Part shown: positions 1 through 8,281 of the stretch, one piece after another
Layout: the number at the start of each line of letters is the position of its first letter
Numbering within the stretch: the stretch's first letter is position 1
Assembly: GCA_028284675.1 (NCBI GenBank)
Contig: JANQRI010000046.1
Location: forward strand, 1 to 18,616
Reading direction: 5' to 3'
Source: Gammaproteobacteria bacterium
Lineage (GTDB): Bacteria; Pseudomonadota; Gammaproteobacteria; HTCC5015
Length of the DNA: 18,616 bases
Notes under the pieces: model-generated
The model's input: the letters and a program-made list of their open reading frames with translations, nothing else
What the model was told of the DNA's origin: nothing
Database searches by the model: none
Translations under genes and position numbers: made by a program

Positions 1-260
1 GCAACCGGGTTGGGCTCAGCGCCGACCCGACCGCGGCCGGGGGCGGTATGCTGATCCAGGGCCAGTTCGATCCGGCCAATCCGATGACGCTGGATTCCAA
101 TAATGAAGCCGGCAGTATTGATGCCACCCTGAATGTCCCCGCCTGGCTGCAGTTCGATTGGGATAATGACGGCAATAACGATGATGATCCCACCGCTAAA
201 ATCACTTTCGGTGTGTTTGATAACTCCGACAGACCGATCTATATGCGGGAAGTGTATTGA
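1..260 (+). CDS. C-terminal end of MshQ-like (DUF6701) protein, partial
   Basis: The gene runs in from the left edge; the reading frame starts at base 3 and ends with TGA at 258-260, so only about 85 residues are visible. The tail has the pattern PAWLQFDWDNDG, a run of Asp/Asn, a TFGVF block and a terminal IYMREVY. This is the typical ending of DUF6701 proteins such as MshQ, a large surface protein encoded with the MSHA type IV pilus genes. The family link is from memory of that tail, not a search. If right, the protein is exported and associated with the pilus or cell surface. The rest of the gene and any msh operon lie outside the window. I see no clear terminator after the stop; a 6-bp hairpin at 282-303 lacks a T-run. 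Confidence 0.68.
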   Translation, partial: NRVGLSADPTAAGGGMLIQGQFDPANPMTLDSNNEAGSIDATLNVPAWLQFDWDNDGNNDDDPTAKITFGVFDNSDRPIYMREVY

Positions 261-649
261 TAATATAAATACATTTAGAGATGTATCCAAAGCTATAGAT
301 ACACGAATAAATCAATGTATTATAATAATTACAAAGCCACTTTAACAAACAACCTATTACCAATGTTAACGGCTTATTACTTTGGCTTAAAAACACTGTT
401 CTTTGCACCTTAAGCATTATAACCTTCGGCAAAATCGCGTTAAAAAACCGCAAAAACTATAACATCTGGGCAATATTTTTATCAGCACCACTGCGCTATA
501 GTATACACATAGCGATAAACAACCAGCTTTTAAAAACCAACGTCGCTTTTATATTTTTACTACCGGTTCATCATTAATCAGAACCAACCCAAGCTCCAAC
601 GCAGGGCAAGGGCCGCTTTCAAATTATTAAATAAATGTGAGGAATCACC
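261..649. other. AT-rich intergenic region, no gene
   Basis: This 389-bp gap separates the MshQ-like stop from the 681-aa gene. It is clearly richer in A+T than its flanks. Short open frames in it (for example 202-453 on the minus strand) overlap the MshQ end and look like chance. It holds a weak hairpin at 282-303 and the candidate promoter/dyad at 479-514 described separately. Confidence 0.6.
479..514 (+). promoter_or_regulatory. Candidate promoter with overlapping palindromic operator
   Basis: TTATCA (479-484) and TATACA (502-507) are separated by 17 bp and each matches the sigma70 consensus at four of six positions. A dyad, CGCTAT (494-499) and ATAGCG (509-514), with the palindrome GTATAC inside, straddles the -10. 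A dyad over a -10 is what a repressor site often looks like. The start codon at 650 would lie about 135 nt downstream. Function is inferred only from pattern. Confidence 0.35.
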
Positions 650-2695
650 ATGAGTCAGCCCACTTACTCCTTCTCAAGCACGATAAATATTCAAGGATTA
701 AATTATCAACCTCAATACTATGCCTACAACCCTTACACTACCAGTGGGCAAAACTACTTTAGTAGTGCGGTCAACAATGCCTCACAGGCGAATGCAGCCA
801 CAGCGACAACCGAAAGCACTGCAACCCAGTCAGCCGAACCGGTTAAAACCAATGAAGAAAAAATAGAAACTTCGCTGAATAAGCTGCGCGGCTCATCTGC
901 GAGAGGATATAGTGATGCTGTTACCTGGCGCGGCATACTCGGCGGCACAGAAACAAAAGATTTAATAACTTCGTTAACCCGAAACTGGAACACTTCAGCT
1001 ACTGAAGAAGGTGTTTATAAGATGCAAACCGCATTCAAAGAAAGCGGTATTCTTGCAGAAGAAACCATCGCCAAACACCCGCAGAACTTTGATACCGCGA
1101 TCAAAAATGTCGCTTCATTGAAAGCCTCCGGTCGTATCAGCGCAACTTATGCGGATCAATTAACAACAGAACTCCAACAGGCCAAAGCAGCCTATGTCCA
1201 GCTTAAAGCAGCCGTCGGCCAGGGTGGTAAAGTCAGTGAAATGCGTACCGGACAGGTAGACAGCATTGCTGCGGCAATGGACAAAGCAGCCGCTGAAATG
1301 AAAGATGTTAATGATCTGATGAGTGTTGATAAAATATCAGAAGCCATTAATCTGAAAAACAAGCCGAATTGGCTTCAAGAAGGCTTCGGTAACGTCGGCT
1401 ATCTGGGACATGTCACCAACAATGCCAAAGCGGTTGGCGATACTCAAGTCAGTACAACCTCGAAAGCATTTCAGGATGCAATCAACGGTTTTAAGAAAGG
1501 TACTGTCAGCAGTACTCAGCTGCTCTCTACTGCCACCGCATTTGAAAATGCATTGAATGCAAGCAGCGATAAAACAGTCGGCGAAAAAACCGGGAATTAT
1601 GATCTAACCGGTTCAGTCAAAAAACTGATCAGTGCAGACACCACTAATCTGAGCAGTGCAGAGCGCGCCACACTGTTAAATGATGTTGATCTCGAAATTC
1701 GTACAGCACACAACATCTATGCAAGCAAACATGCGACCAAAGCACGTGAAGATGGCAATGTGCAAAAAGCTTTTGGTGACAAAGCTGCAGCCACACAGAA
1801 GGTCATCGATCAGATTTACAAAAAGTACGGTGATCTGGCCGGCCGTTCGTACACCTCAAATCTTGGTGAACTGGATGAATTACTGGCCGGGGTACAGGCG
1901 ATAGCTCAACGTCTCGCCAGCGGCAACAGCACTAATAATGACCTGCGCGCAATCCGCGCACTGGAAAACCTGATTGAGTACCGGGTTGAGAATCCGGGTG
2001 CCGAAACAGATGCACGCGCACGTCAATTTGTTCAACAGCTAACCGGCGGACAGCGTCTTCTTGGCCTGGACGATATACCGAAAAACCGTGAAGACGCATT
2101 TACCCAGCTGGGTATGAACGGTGGCGGTATAGACTACCTGATTAAAGGTTTAAGAGACGATACAATGTCGCTGAATCACACTTTTGACCGAATGAATCAT
2201 CGCGGTCAAGCATATAATAGCTATAGCCCGATCACATTCAATCCGGCCAGCAGCTTCTATTCACCCGGGTTGGGCAGTTATAAATTCGGCTTCAGCAATA
2301 TGGGTATCAACAACCCGTTCAGCCTGATGAACGCATATAACCCATCAGGTCTGACAAGCTCTTATGGCTCATTCAACCTGATGAATTCATATAGCCCAAG
2401 CGCTTACAGCTACGGGCCCAGCATGATGCAGAGCTTCAATAGCCCGTTATTCAGCATGATGAGCTCATATAGCCCAAGTAGCCCAAGCGCCTACAGCTAC
2501 GGACCCAGCATGATGAGTTCATATAGCCCAAGCACCTACAGCACACCAAGCCTGTTCAGCAGCACAACCAGCCTGTCAGGTCCGGGCGGCTTTAGCTTCA
2601 GCAACTCTTTCAGTGTTGCGGGCAACCCGTTCAGTTTTGGAAGCTCAATTAATAACCCGTTTACATTTGGCAGCTACAACCATATGTACGGCTAA
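650..2695 (+). CDS. Unknown 681-aa protein with Ser/Tyr/Phe-rich low-complexity ends
   Basis: I do not recognise this protein. The ATG at 650 is preceded by GAGG at a good distance. There is no signal peptide or membrane segment, and I see no cysteine. Residues 1-45 are rich in Tyr, Asn and Ser. Residues about 70-530 are Ala/Lys/Glu-rich and probably mostly helical. Residues about 535-681 are low complexity: repeats of the type SYSPSAYSYGPSMM at 579-593 and 606-622, a partial third copy at 624-631, and near the end the FxFG-like motifs PFSFGSS and PFTFGSY. One stretch, YSPSSPS (607-613), resembles the RNA polymerase II tail heptad. The composition suggests a disordered, self-associating or adhesive tail. 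The gene stands alone, with its own candidate promoter and a strong terminator. It could be a secreted structural protein, but nothing visible gives an export route. Confidence 0.85.
   Translation: MSQPTYSFSSTINIQGLNYQPQYYAYNPYTTSGQNYFSSAVNNASQANAATATTESTATQSAEPVKTNEEKIETSLNKLRGSSARGYSDAVTWRGILGGTETKDLITSLTRNWNTSATEEGVYKMQTAFKESGILAEETIAKHPQNFDTAIKNVASLKASGRISATYADQLTTELQQAKAAYVQLKAAVGQGGKVSEMRTGQVDSIAAAMDKAAAEMKDVNDLMSVDKISEAINLKNKPNWLQEGFGNVGYLGHVTNNAKAVGDTQVSTTSKAFQDAINGFKKGTVSSTQLLSTATAFENALNASSDKTVGEKTGNYDLTGSVKKLISADTTNLSSAERATLLNDVDLEIRTAHNIYASKHATKAREDGNVQKAFGDKAAATQKVIDQIYKKYGDLAGRSYTSNLGELDELLAGVQAIAQRLASGNSTNNDLRAIRALENLIEYRVENPGAETDARARQFVQQLTGGQRLLGLDDIPKNREDAFTQLGMNGGGIDYLIKGLRDDTMSLNHTFDRMNHRGQAYNSYSPITFNPASSFYSPGLGSYKFGFSNMGINNPFSLMNAYNPSGLTSSYGSFNLMNSYSPSAYSYGPSMMQSFNSPLFSMMSSYSPSSPSAYSYGPSMMSSYSPSTYSTPSLFSSTTSLSGPGGFSFSNSFSVAGNPFSFGSSINNPFTFGSYNHMYG
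2385..2545 (+). repeat. Imperfect coding repeats in the C-terminal tail
   Basis: The core TCATATAGCCCAAGC followed by (C)TACAGCTACGG.CCCAGCATGATG occurs at about 2387-2428 and 2465-2515, with a truncated third copy from 2519. The second copy carries an internal triplication-like AGCCCAAGT/AGCCCAAGC. The copies differ mostly at third codon positions, so the repeat is maintained at protein level and is not a very recent slippage product. Confidence 0.75.
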
Positions 2696-2730
2696 ACAGT
2701 CAGGTAATAAAACTGACAAAGTGGGTCTTA

Positions 2731-2767
2731 AACGCTGCAGGGTTAATCAGCCTTGCAGCGTTTTTTT
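2731..2767 (+). terminator. Rho-independent terminator of the 681-aa gene
   Basis: A 12-bp stem with one G-U pair (2731-2742 with 2751-2762), an 8-nt loop TTAATCAG and a run of seven T (2761-2767). It lies 36 bp after the stop at 2695 and isolates this gene from glpK. Confidence 0.9.
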
Positions 2768-2873
2768 ATTTTAACGACATATCATTGAATCAAGCAGTGC
2801 TATAAAGGTAATATGGCTTCCAATATATTTTAGAGTTGCTTTTCTGGCAACCAACAAAAACTTCAGCTTGGCT

Positions 2874-4355
2874 ATGACTGATTGTCTTCTAACAATTGAC
2901 CAGGGTACAACCTCCAGCCGCGCCATTGTATTTGATATTAGTGGAAATATAATTGCACTAGCGCAACAGGAGTTCCCGCAAATCTATCCGGCCGACGGCT
3001 GGGTCGAACATAACCCCGAAGATATCTGGTCTTCATCACTTGAAGTCACCCGGCAGGCAATGGAACAGGCCGAAGCGGCCGGCACTAAAATCATCGCCTT
3101 AGGTATTACCAACCAACGCGAAACTACCGTTATCTGGGACCGCGAAACCGGCAACCCCATTTATAACGCGATAGTCTGGCAGGACCGGCGTACCGCTGAT
3201 ACCTGCGACCAGCTTCGGAAACAATACGGCGAAACGGAAGTACAGGCTCGCAGTGGCCTGCTACTCGATCCATATTTCTCAGCCACTAAAGTCGCGTGGA
3301 TTCTGGATCATGTAGACGGCGCCAGAGAGCTCGCCGAATCCGGCAAGCTCGCATTCGGTACGATTGACAGTTTTTTAATATCACGCCTGACCGGCGGCAA
3401 ACGGCATGTGACCGATATCACCAATGCCAGTCGCACCAATTTATTCAACATCCATCAACAGCGCTGGGACCCGGAGCTGCTGAGTTTATTTAATGTGCCG
3501 TCCCAGATACTTCCGGAGGTACTGGAATGTGCAGATAATTTTGGCACCACTGATGCAAAATTACTCAACCGGCCACTGCCGATACTCGGTGTTGCCGGTG
3601 ATCAACAGGCCGCAACCATCGGTCAATGCTGCTTTAAGCCCGGTGATATCAAAAGCACATACGGCACCGGCTGCTTTGTACTGACTAATACCGGCGAACA
3701 ACCGGTTACTTCGAAAAACCGCTTACTGACAACAGTCGCGTATCGTATCGGCGGCCGAACCCATTATGCACTGGAAGGCTCTATTTTCATTGCCGGCGCC
3801 GCAGTGCAATGGCTCAGAGACGGGCTTGGGATTATCCAATCCGCACAGCAAACCGAAACCCTGGTTCAACAAACTGAAAACAACGCCGGCATCTATCTGG
3901 TGCCTGCATTCACCGGCCTGGGTGCTCCGTATTGGGATGCAGAGGCACGCGGCGCTATTTTTGGCTTAACCCGCTCAACCGGGCCAAAAGAAATTACCCG
4001 CGCTGCATTGGAGTCGGTCTGCTATCAGACCGGAGATTTGCTCACTGCAATGCAACAGGATGGTATCAGGCCGGCGGGCATCAAAGTGGATGGCGGTATG
4101 GTCGCAAACAACTGGCTGATGCAGTTTTTGGCCGATATCCTGGATATAAACGTTGCACGACCCAAAGTAATGGAAACCACTGCGCTGGGCGCAGCGTATC
4201 TCGCAGGCCTTCAGGCTGAAGTCTATAAAAACACTGAAGACCTGACTAATCACTGGCAACAGGAACAACTGTTCCAACCCAATATGCCAAATGAGCAACG
4301 CACCCAACTATTAAACAACTGGAAAAAAGCCGTGTCCCGGGTACTCAGTAGCTGA
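2874..4355 (+). CDS. glpK: Glycerol kinase
   Basis: Phosphorylates glycerol with ATP to sn-glycerol 3-phosphate in the cytoplasm, the entry step of glycerol catabolism. The FGGY-kinase fold is complete at 493 aa. The ATP loop DQGTTSSRA is at residues 9-17, the glycerol contacts TNQRET and DPYFS are present, as are GVAGDQQAA with the catalytic Asp and the second FGGY signature GSIFIAGAAVQWLRDG. An in-frame TTG at 2868 is possible, but ATG at 2874 gives MTDCLLTIDQGTT, aligning with the E. coli start; neither has a strong ribosome site. Two E. coli control sites look altered: the fructose-1,6-bisphosphate loop (GGKGGTR there) is replaced and shorter here, and the EIIA-Glc zinc-ligand Glu478 aligns with Gln. 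Enterobacterial-type inhibition may therefore be absent. No glpF or glpD is adjacent. The next gene follows at 14 bp. Confidence 0.97.
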   Translation: MTDCLLTIDQGTTSSRAIVFDISGNIIALAQQEFPQIYPADGWVEHNPEDIWSSSLEVTRQAMEQAEAAGTKIIALGITNQRETTVIWDRETGNPIYNAIVWQDRRTADTCDQLRKQYGETEVQARSGLLLDPYFSATKVAWILDHVDGARELAESGKLAFGTIDSFLISRLTGGKRHVTDITNASRTNLFNIHQQRWDPELLSLFNVPSQILPEVLECADNFGTTDAKLLNRPLPILGVAGDQQAATIGQCCFKPGDIKSTYGTGCFVLTNTGEQPVTSKNRLLTTVAYRIGGRTHYALEGSIFIAGAAVQWLRDGLGIIQSAQQTETLVQQTENNAGIYLVPAFTGLGAPYWDAEARGAIFGLTRSTGPKEITRAALESVCYQTGDLLTAMQQDGIRPAGIKVDGGMVANNWLMQFLADILDINVARPKVMETTALGAAYLAGLQAEVYKNTEDLTNHWQQEQLFQPNMPNEQRTQLLNNWKKAVSRVLSS

Positions 4356-4369
4356 GCCTCCTGACACAC

Positions 4370-4996
4370 ATGGACATCAGTATCAGCATCAATAGTTTTA
4401 TCGCACTCTTCAGCGCAATGATCGTGCTGGCCGCAGTACCGGACCAAAGTGCTTTTGCAGTCATCGCAAGAACAATGAGTGCAGGTATTACACATGGCTT
4501 TGCGGTAACCGCCGGGATTATTACGGCCGACTTTGTTTTTATTGCGCTGGCAATTCTGGGCCTTGCGGCAATCGCAGAAACTTCAGAAGCCTTATTTAAT
4601 TTTGTTAAATATATTTGCGCTGCCTATCTGATCTGGTTGGGTATCAAACTATGGAGACCTTCATTAAAGAACAACACAACCGCTACGACAGATATATCAT
4701 CGCGTTTATCCAGTTTTTTGTGCGGTCTGCTGATTACATTCAGTGACCCCAAAGCCATTCTATTTTATATGAGCTTTCTGCCGGCGTTTATTGACCTGAC
4801 ACAAGCCTCTATCGCCGACACAGGCATCATAATGTTTGCCGCAGCACTTTCGATAGGTGCCGCCAAACTTGGTTATGCATTTATGGCAAATAAAGCAAAT
4901 CAGTTTTTACAAAACCAAAGCGCAAACAATATTATACATATCACCGCAGGCTGCATTATGATTGGTGCCGCACTTTTATTACTGATAAAAAATTAA
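4370..4996 (+). CDS. LysE/RhtB-family amino-acid exporter
   Basis: 208-aa integral membrane protein, the normal length for LysE-type translocators, which export amino acids or related metabolites by proton exchange. The N-terminal segment to about residue 60 has the family pattern: a first helix ending in a PDQSAFAVIARTMSAG loop, then AVTAGIITADFVFIALAILGL. The middle has the typical YLIWLGIKLWRP segment and a second-half motif FSDPKAILFYMSFLPAFI. Five to six membrane helices can be counted. ATG 4370 is 14 bp after glpK, so co-transcription is likely, though no functional link with glycerol is evident. The substrate cannot be predicted. Confidence 0.9.
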   Translation: MDISISINSFIALFSAMIVLAAVPDQSAFAVIARTMSAGITHGFAVTAGIITADFVFIALAILGLAAIAETSEALFNFVKYICAAYLIWLGIKLWRPSLKNNTTATTDISSRLSSFLCGLLITFSDPKAILFYMSFLPAFIDLTQASIADTGIIMFAAALSIGAAKLGYAFMANKANQFLQNQSANNIIHITAGCIMIGAALLLLIKN

Positions 4997-5603
4997 TAGG
5001 CCATAGCTCAAAGAACTTCTTTGCGACAATCTTAAATTTACTACTATAAAATCAGATTCAGTTTCGAAATATACGAACGATTTAACGCAATGTTTTTATA
5101 ATTATTACCTCCACCCTTATATCCCAATGCCCCGTACACCACCCACCTAGTATCAACACTTTCCGTATTTATATGAGATCCTTTATTGAATTTCACTCCA
5201 CTCATCAAGCACACCACTTTAATACCGAATCTTTTTAGAAGCATTCCATCCAGCATGTCATGGCAAGGCATGAACCGAAAGAATCTAAAAACCCCCGCTT
5301 ATCAATTTCTACAGAAAACCAACCAGAAAAAGAATTATGAGAATTTATTGAATTAAATATGGCTCCGTTAACATTATTAAATTAAATCGGGCCATATAAT
5401 TCAATATGGCTAGTGATAAATTCGTCACTGCCGCATCTTCTGATTGAAGTATTTATTGCCTGTCTAAAACCACAGGTTTTCTACTTAAACCAGATCTAAA
5501 CTTTTTGAGGGACGCATGACATATAGGCATAGGAATAAAAAGCACTCAATAGCCCTAGGCCAAGTTTACATGATATCCGCCTATGGCCTTATGTTAGAGA
5601 AAA
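4997..5603. other. 607-bp gap; inverted-repeat-rich leader in its right half
   Basis: The left half (to about 5280) is AT-rich and holds a 75-codon minus-strand frame (5044-5271) with no ribosome site that I can find and no recognisable motif; I do not call it a gene. The right half holds several inverted repeats: 5347-5363 with 5391-5405, 5391-5397 with 5404-5410, 5412-5416 with 5425-5429, 5466-5471 with 5475-5480, and an imperfect one, 5525-5533 with 5580-5589. All lie upstream of the diguanylate cyclase. Confidence 0.6.
5347..5410 (+). promoter_or_regulatory. Two mutually exclusive hairpins (candidate RNA switch or operator)
   Basis: The segment 5391-5405 can pair in two ways. Pairing A: 5347-5363 (ATTGAATTA, AA bulge, TATGGC) with 5391-5405, 15 perfect pairs apart from the bulge, extendable by CCG/CGG inside the loop. 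Pairing B: GCCATAT (5391-5397) with ATATGGC (5404-5410), loop AATTCA. The three arms are a set of related ATATGGC half-sites, so they could equally be DNA operators. No T-run follows either form. Confidence 0.4.
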
Positions 5604-5750
5604 GTGAGCACGAAGTATAAACACAAAATTTCAGCTTTGAGACAAACCCCACAGAGGGCTCGCTCCCGCACGCTCAACCCAACCCAATACCAGCCGCTAA
5701 ACATAGGAAATGGCCACATCCATCTACACAAACTCCAAGATCAATCGACT

Positions 5751-7601
5751 ATGCTCAAAGGCGCTGATATCTTACATATACTTTCAAGACGGCTGATATA
5801 TGCGCTGACAACCATATGCCTGCTGCTTATCGGTACTAATGCGCTTGCCAGTGGTTATGACTCTGTTGTACTTACCCGACATGCAGATAGCTACTCCTTG
5901 ACCGGCCATGTCAGCTACCTGAAAGACCCTAAGAAAAGCTTTAATATAGATTATGTCAAATCTGCTTATGATTCAGGGCTGTTTAAACATGTAGGGCAAA
6001 GTGTGCCTAATTTCGGCGTCACAAAATCAGCATATTGGGTGTACTTTTTTGTCGAAAATAACGATACAAAACAGACAGAATGGTGGCTGGAATTCGACAA
6101 CCCGATCATAGACAAAGTTGACTTGTACTTAATCGACCCCGTTAACGACGATTGGGAAAGGCAGTACTCAGGCGACCACCGGCCCCTGTTAATGCGGTCG
6201 ATTAAACTTAGAAAACCCGTTTTCAAGCTTAAACTGGAACCCCAAGAAAGCAAACAGGTTTTTCTCAGACTTGAATCACTCAGCGCAGTATCCGCAGCGA
6301 TGACAATCTGGCGACCCGATGCACTTCCATACAGTGTTGGTCTATCTCACCTCGCTTACGGCCTGTTCTATGGCGGTATAATTGCTTTGATGCTTTATAA
6401 CCTAATGCTGTATTTATCCATAAGGGATATCAACTATTTATACTATTGCGGATTTGTCTCCCTAACCGCAATCTATTTATTTTGTGGCGACGGACTGGGT
6501 TTTGCATACTTATGGCCCTCAGGTGGCCAGGCAAACCTCCCGGTCTCGCTTCTTTCCAGCAATCTCGGGACAATATGCCTGTTACAGTTTTCAAGAACAT
6601 TCTTACGCGGAAAGCAACTATTCCCCAGGCTGGATAAAGCCATACTGATACTAATGGCAATATGCCCATTTGCACTGATACTTTATATTACCGGCGATGA
6701 AGTTAATTGCATTCGCTTACATTCTATAGTATCGATGATCGCATTATTCTTTATTTTCAGTGCAGGTGTTATCGCATTACGCAAAGGGTTGCGTGAAGCG
6801 CGATATTACATGCTTGCCTGGAGCGCCCTGATATTTGGAATAGCTATTTACCATTTAAGGTATAACGGTTTTTTGCCATCAAATTTTTTTACCGTACATG
6901 CAATGCAGATGGGGTCAATACTGGAAACTGTACTGCTATCATTCGCGCTCGCACATCGGATGAAAATACTCAAAGAGGAAAACGAGTATATTCAGGAACA
7001 GGCTAAACAAAGCCTGGAGAAAGCCGTTCAGGAGCGCACCGAAGAATTGAACACTGCAATGCAAAAACTTGAAAATGCAAATATCAAGCTCAAAGAAAGC
7101 AGCTTCAACGATGGTTTAACCAGTGTTAGAAATCGCGCGTATTTTGAGGAACACTTTGAAAAAGAATGGTTTCGGTGCCGCAGGGAAGGAAAATCTCTTG
7201 CGCTGCTTATGCTGGATATCGACCACTTCAAACACATTAATGACACTTATGGGCATTTGTGTGGTGATCATGCATTAATTGCACTGGCCAATACCATCAA
7301 AGCCATTATGAACCGCCCTGGCGATGTTGTCGCACGTTATGGCGGAGAAGAATTTATAATTATTTTACCAAACACAAACCTGGAAGGTGCGCGTTTTATC
7401 GCCGAACGAATACGGCGCGACCTGGAAAAACAGAAAATGGAATTTGAAAAGAAAGCATTTATGTTAACCGTCAGCATAGGCTGTGCTTCAATGGTTCCCA
7501 GGCAAAAAGATCTAAACCCGCATAAACTGGTTGATGCCGCAGACAAAGCGCTTTACATAGCAAAAGAAAGCGGCAGAAATCGTGTGCATGCGATTGCATA
7601 G
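5751..7601 (+). CDS. Membrane diguanylate cyclase, 7TMR-DISM plus GGDEF (copy 1)
   Basis: Makes cyclic di-GMP from two GTP. Order in the 616-aa form: signal peptide ending about NALA at residue 34; periplasmic 7TMR-DISMED2 ligand-binding domain, about 40-165; seven-helix DISM region, about 195-400, opening with AYGLFYGGIIALMLYNLMLY; a coiled coil, about 405-445; GGDEF domain to the end. The active-site loop is GGEEF at 531-535, and the RxxD inhibitory site (RPGD, 522-525) is present, so product feedback is expected. The frame is open upstream to GTG 5604, which has an AGAG at usable distance. That start adds 49 hydrophilic residues before the signal peptide, so ATG 5751 fits the protein better despite lacking a clear ribosome site. 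A close paralogue lies at 15950-17821. The environmental signal sensed by the DISM domain cannot be read. Confidence 0.93.
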   Translation: MLKGADILHILSRRLIYALTTICLLLIGTNALASGYDSVVLTRHADSYSLTGHVSYLKDPKKSFNIDYVKSAYDSGLFKHVGQSVPNFGVTKSAYWVYFFVENNDTKQTEWWLEFDNPIIDKVDLYLIDPVNDDWERQYSGDHRPLLMRSIKLRKPVFKLKLEPQESKQVFLRLESLSAVSAAMTIWRPDALPYSVGLSHLAYGLFYGGIIALMLYNLMLYLSIRDINYLYYCGFVSLTAIYLFCGDGLGFAYLWPSGGQANLPVSLLSSNLGTICLLQFSRTFLRGKQLFPRLDKAILILMAICPFALILYITGDEVNCIRLHSIVSMIALFFIFSAGVIALRKGLREARYYMLAWSALIFGIAIYHLRYNGFLPSNFFTVHAMQMGSILETVLLSFALAHRMKILKEENEYIQEQAKQSLEKAVQERTEELNTAMQKLENANIKLKESSFNDGLTSVRNRAYFEEHFEKEWFRCRREGKSLALLMLDIDHFKHINDTYGHLCGDHALIALANTIKAIMNRPGDVVARYGGEEFIIILPNTNLEGARFIAERIRRDLEKQKMEFEKKAFMLTVSIGCASMVPRQKDLNPHKLVDAADKALYIAKESGRNRVHAIA

Positions 7602-7765
7602 CAATCGAAAAATACAAACCACATGGCAGCATTAATTGCCAACACCGCGGCGACGTCTTTTTTACGAAAGCTGCCGGTATAACCTTAATATACCCCACAA
7701 AATACCTCATCCATTTTAATATCCGCTGCGTATACAACTCTATTTAATGGAAAAGGAATACGTAA

Positions 7766-8281
7766 ATGCGGCAATTCGGAAAAGCATGGAACACACAAAA
7801 TGCAGGAAAAATGGGGCCTACGCCGATCGAAACCAACACAATAAGCGGCTATCCCACTATTAATAAACGCAGCCTGCATAGAGGAACCGAACGATTCATG
7901 TGTCAACAGGGAACCGTGCAGTACCCACCCACACGACCTATCTTTACACAATACGCATCCGGTGGATGTGTACCGGTGTGTGCAGCTGAAATCTCACCTC
8001 CCCGACAGGTGAGATGGATATACCTGATGCATGCACACGGGGGAAATCCGCCAATTGATTTAACATATTACATTCATAATCCTGCCCATGTACATGTCTG
8101 CCTAATGGTTTACGATCATTGCTCCAGCCAGTTTGCTGTACTCACATATCAGGAGGATTGGTTTAAAGCCATGGACCCAAACAACGTTATTCCTGATGCA
8201 AACACTATGCTGATCTATGGGCCACATACAGTTATGGCAATTACCCGCAAAGCGATGATTGCAGTGGACTTTGAAAACTAA
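7766..8281 (+). CDS. Hypothetical 171-aa protein; frame continues past the stop
   Basis: I do not recognise this product. ATG 7766 has AAGGA (7753-7757) at 8-nt spacing and a stop codon directly upstream in frame, so the start is well fixed. There is no signal peptide or clear membrane helix. The protein is rich in Pro, His, Tyr and Cys in its middle part (CVPVCAAE, then HVHVCLMVYDHC), which could bind metal, but this is a guess. The frame stops at TAA 8279-8281 but then stays open for 52 more sense codons to TAA 8438-8440. The continuation reads as plausible protein (for example HIVEGLKEGEYLPDEIW). It may be a longer gene broken by a nonsense change. It follows the cyclase by 164 bp and converges on the VOC gene. 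Confidence 0.6.
   Translation: MRQFGKAWNTQNAGKMGPTPIETNTISGYPTINKRSLHRGTERFMCQQGTVQYPPTRPIFTQYASGGCVPVCAAEISPPRQVRWIYLMHAHGGNPPIDLTYYIHNPAHVHVCLMVYDHCSSQFAVLTYQEDWFKAMDPNNVIPDANTMLIYGPHTVMAITRKAMIAVDFEN

Noticed and set aside
282..303. TGTATC/GATACA hairpin after the MshQ-like stop as a terminator
   Set aside because: Only 6 bp with a 10-nt loop and no T-run on either strand.
2385..2545. Regular repeats that might suggest a CRISPR-like array
   Set aside because: The repeats are in frame, vary at third codon positions and encode a low-complexity tail; there are no unique spacers of constant length.
5044..5271. 75-codon minus-strand open frame in the 607-bp gap
   Set aside because: No ribosome site, no recognisable motif, AT-rich context. 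A degraded gene remnant is possible but not supported.
5461..5590. Resemblance to a class I c-di-GMP riboswitch (CCACAGG, TTAAACC, GAGGGACGCA) before the cyclase
   Set aside because: Only short 5' pieces match; the GCAAAGCC core and the distal GGTAGGTAGCGGGGTTACC-type half are absent, so the canonical fold cannot form.
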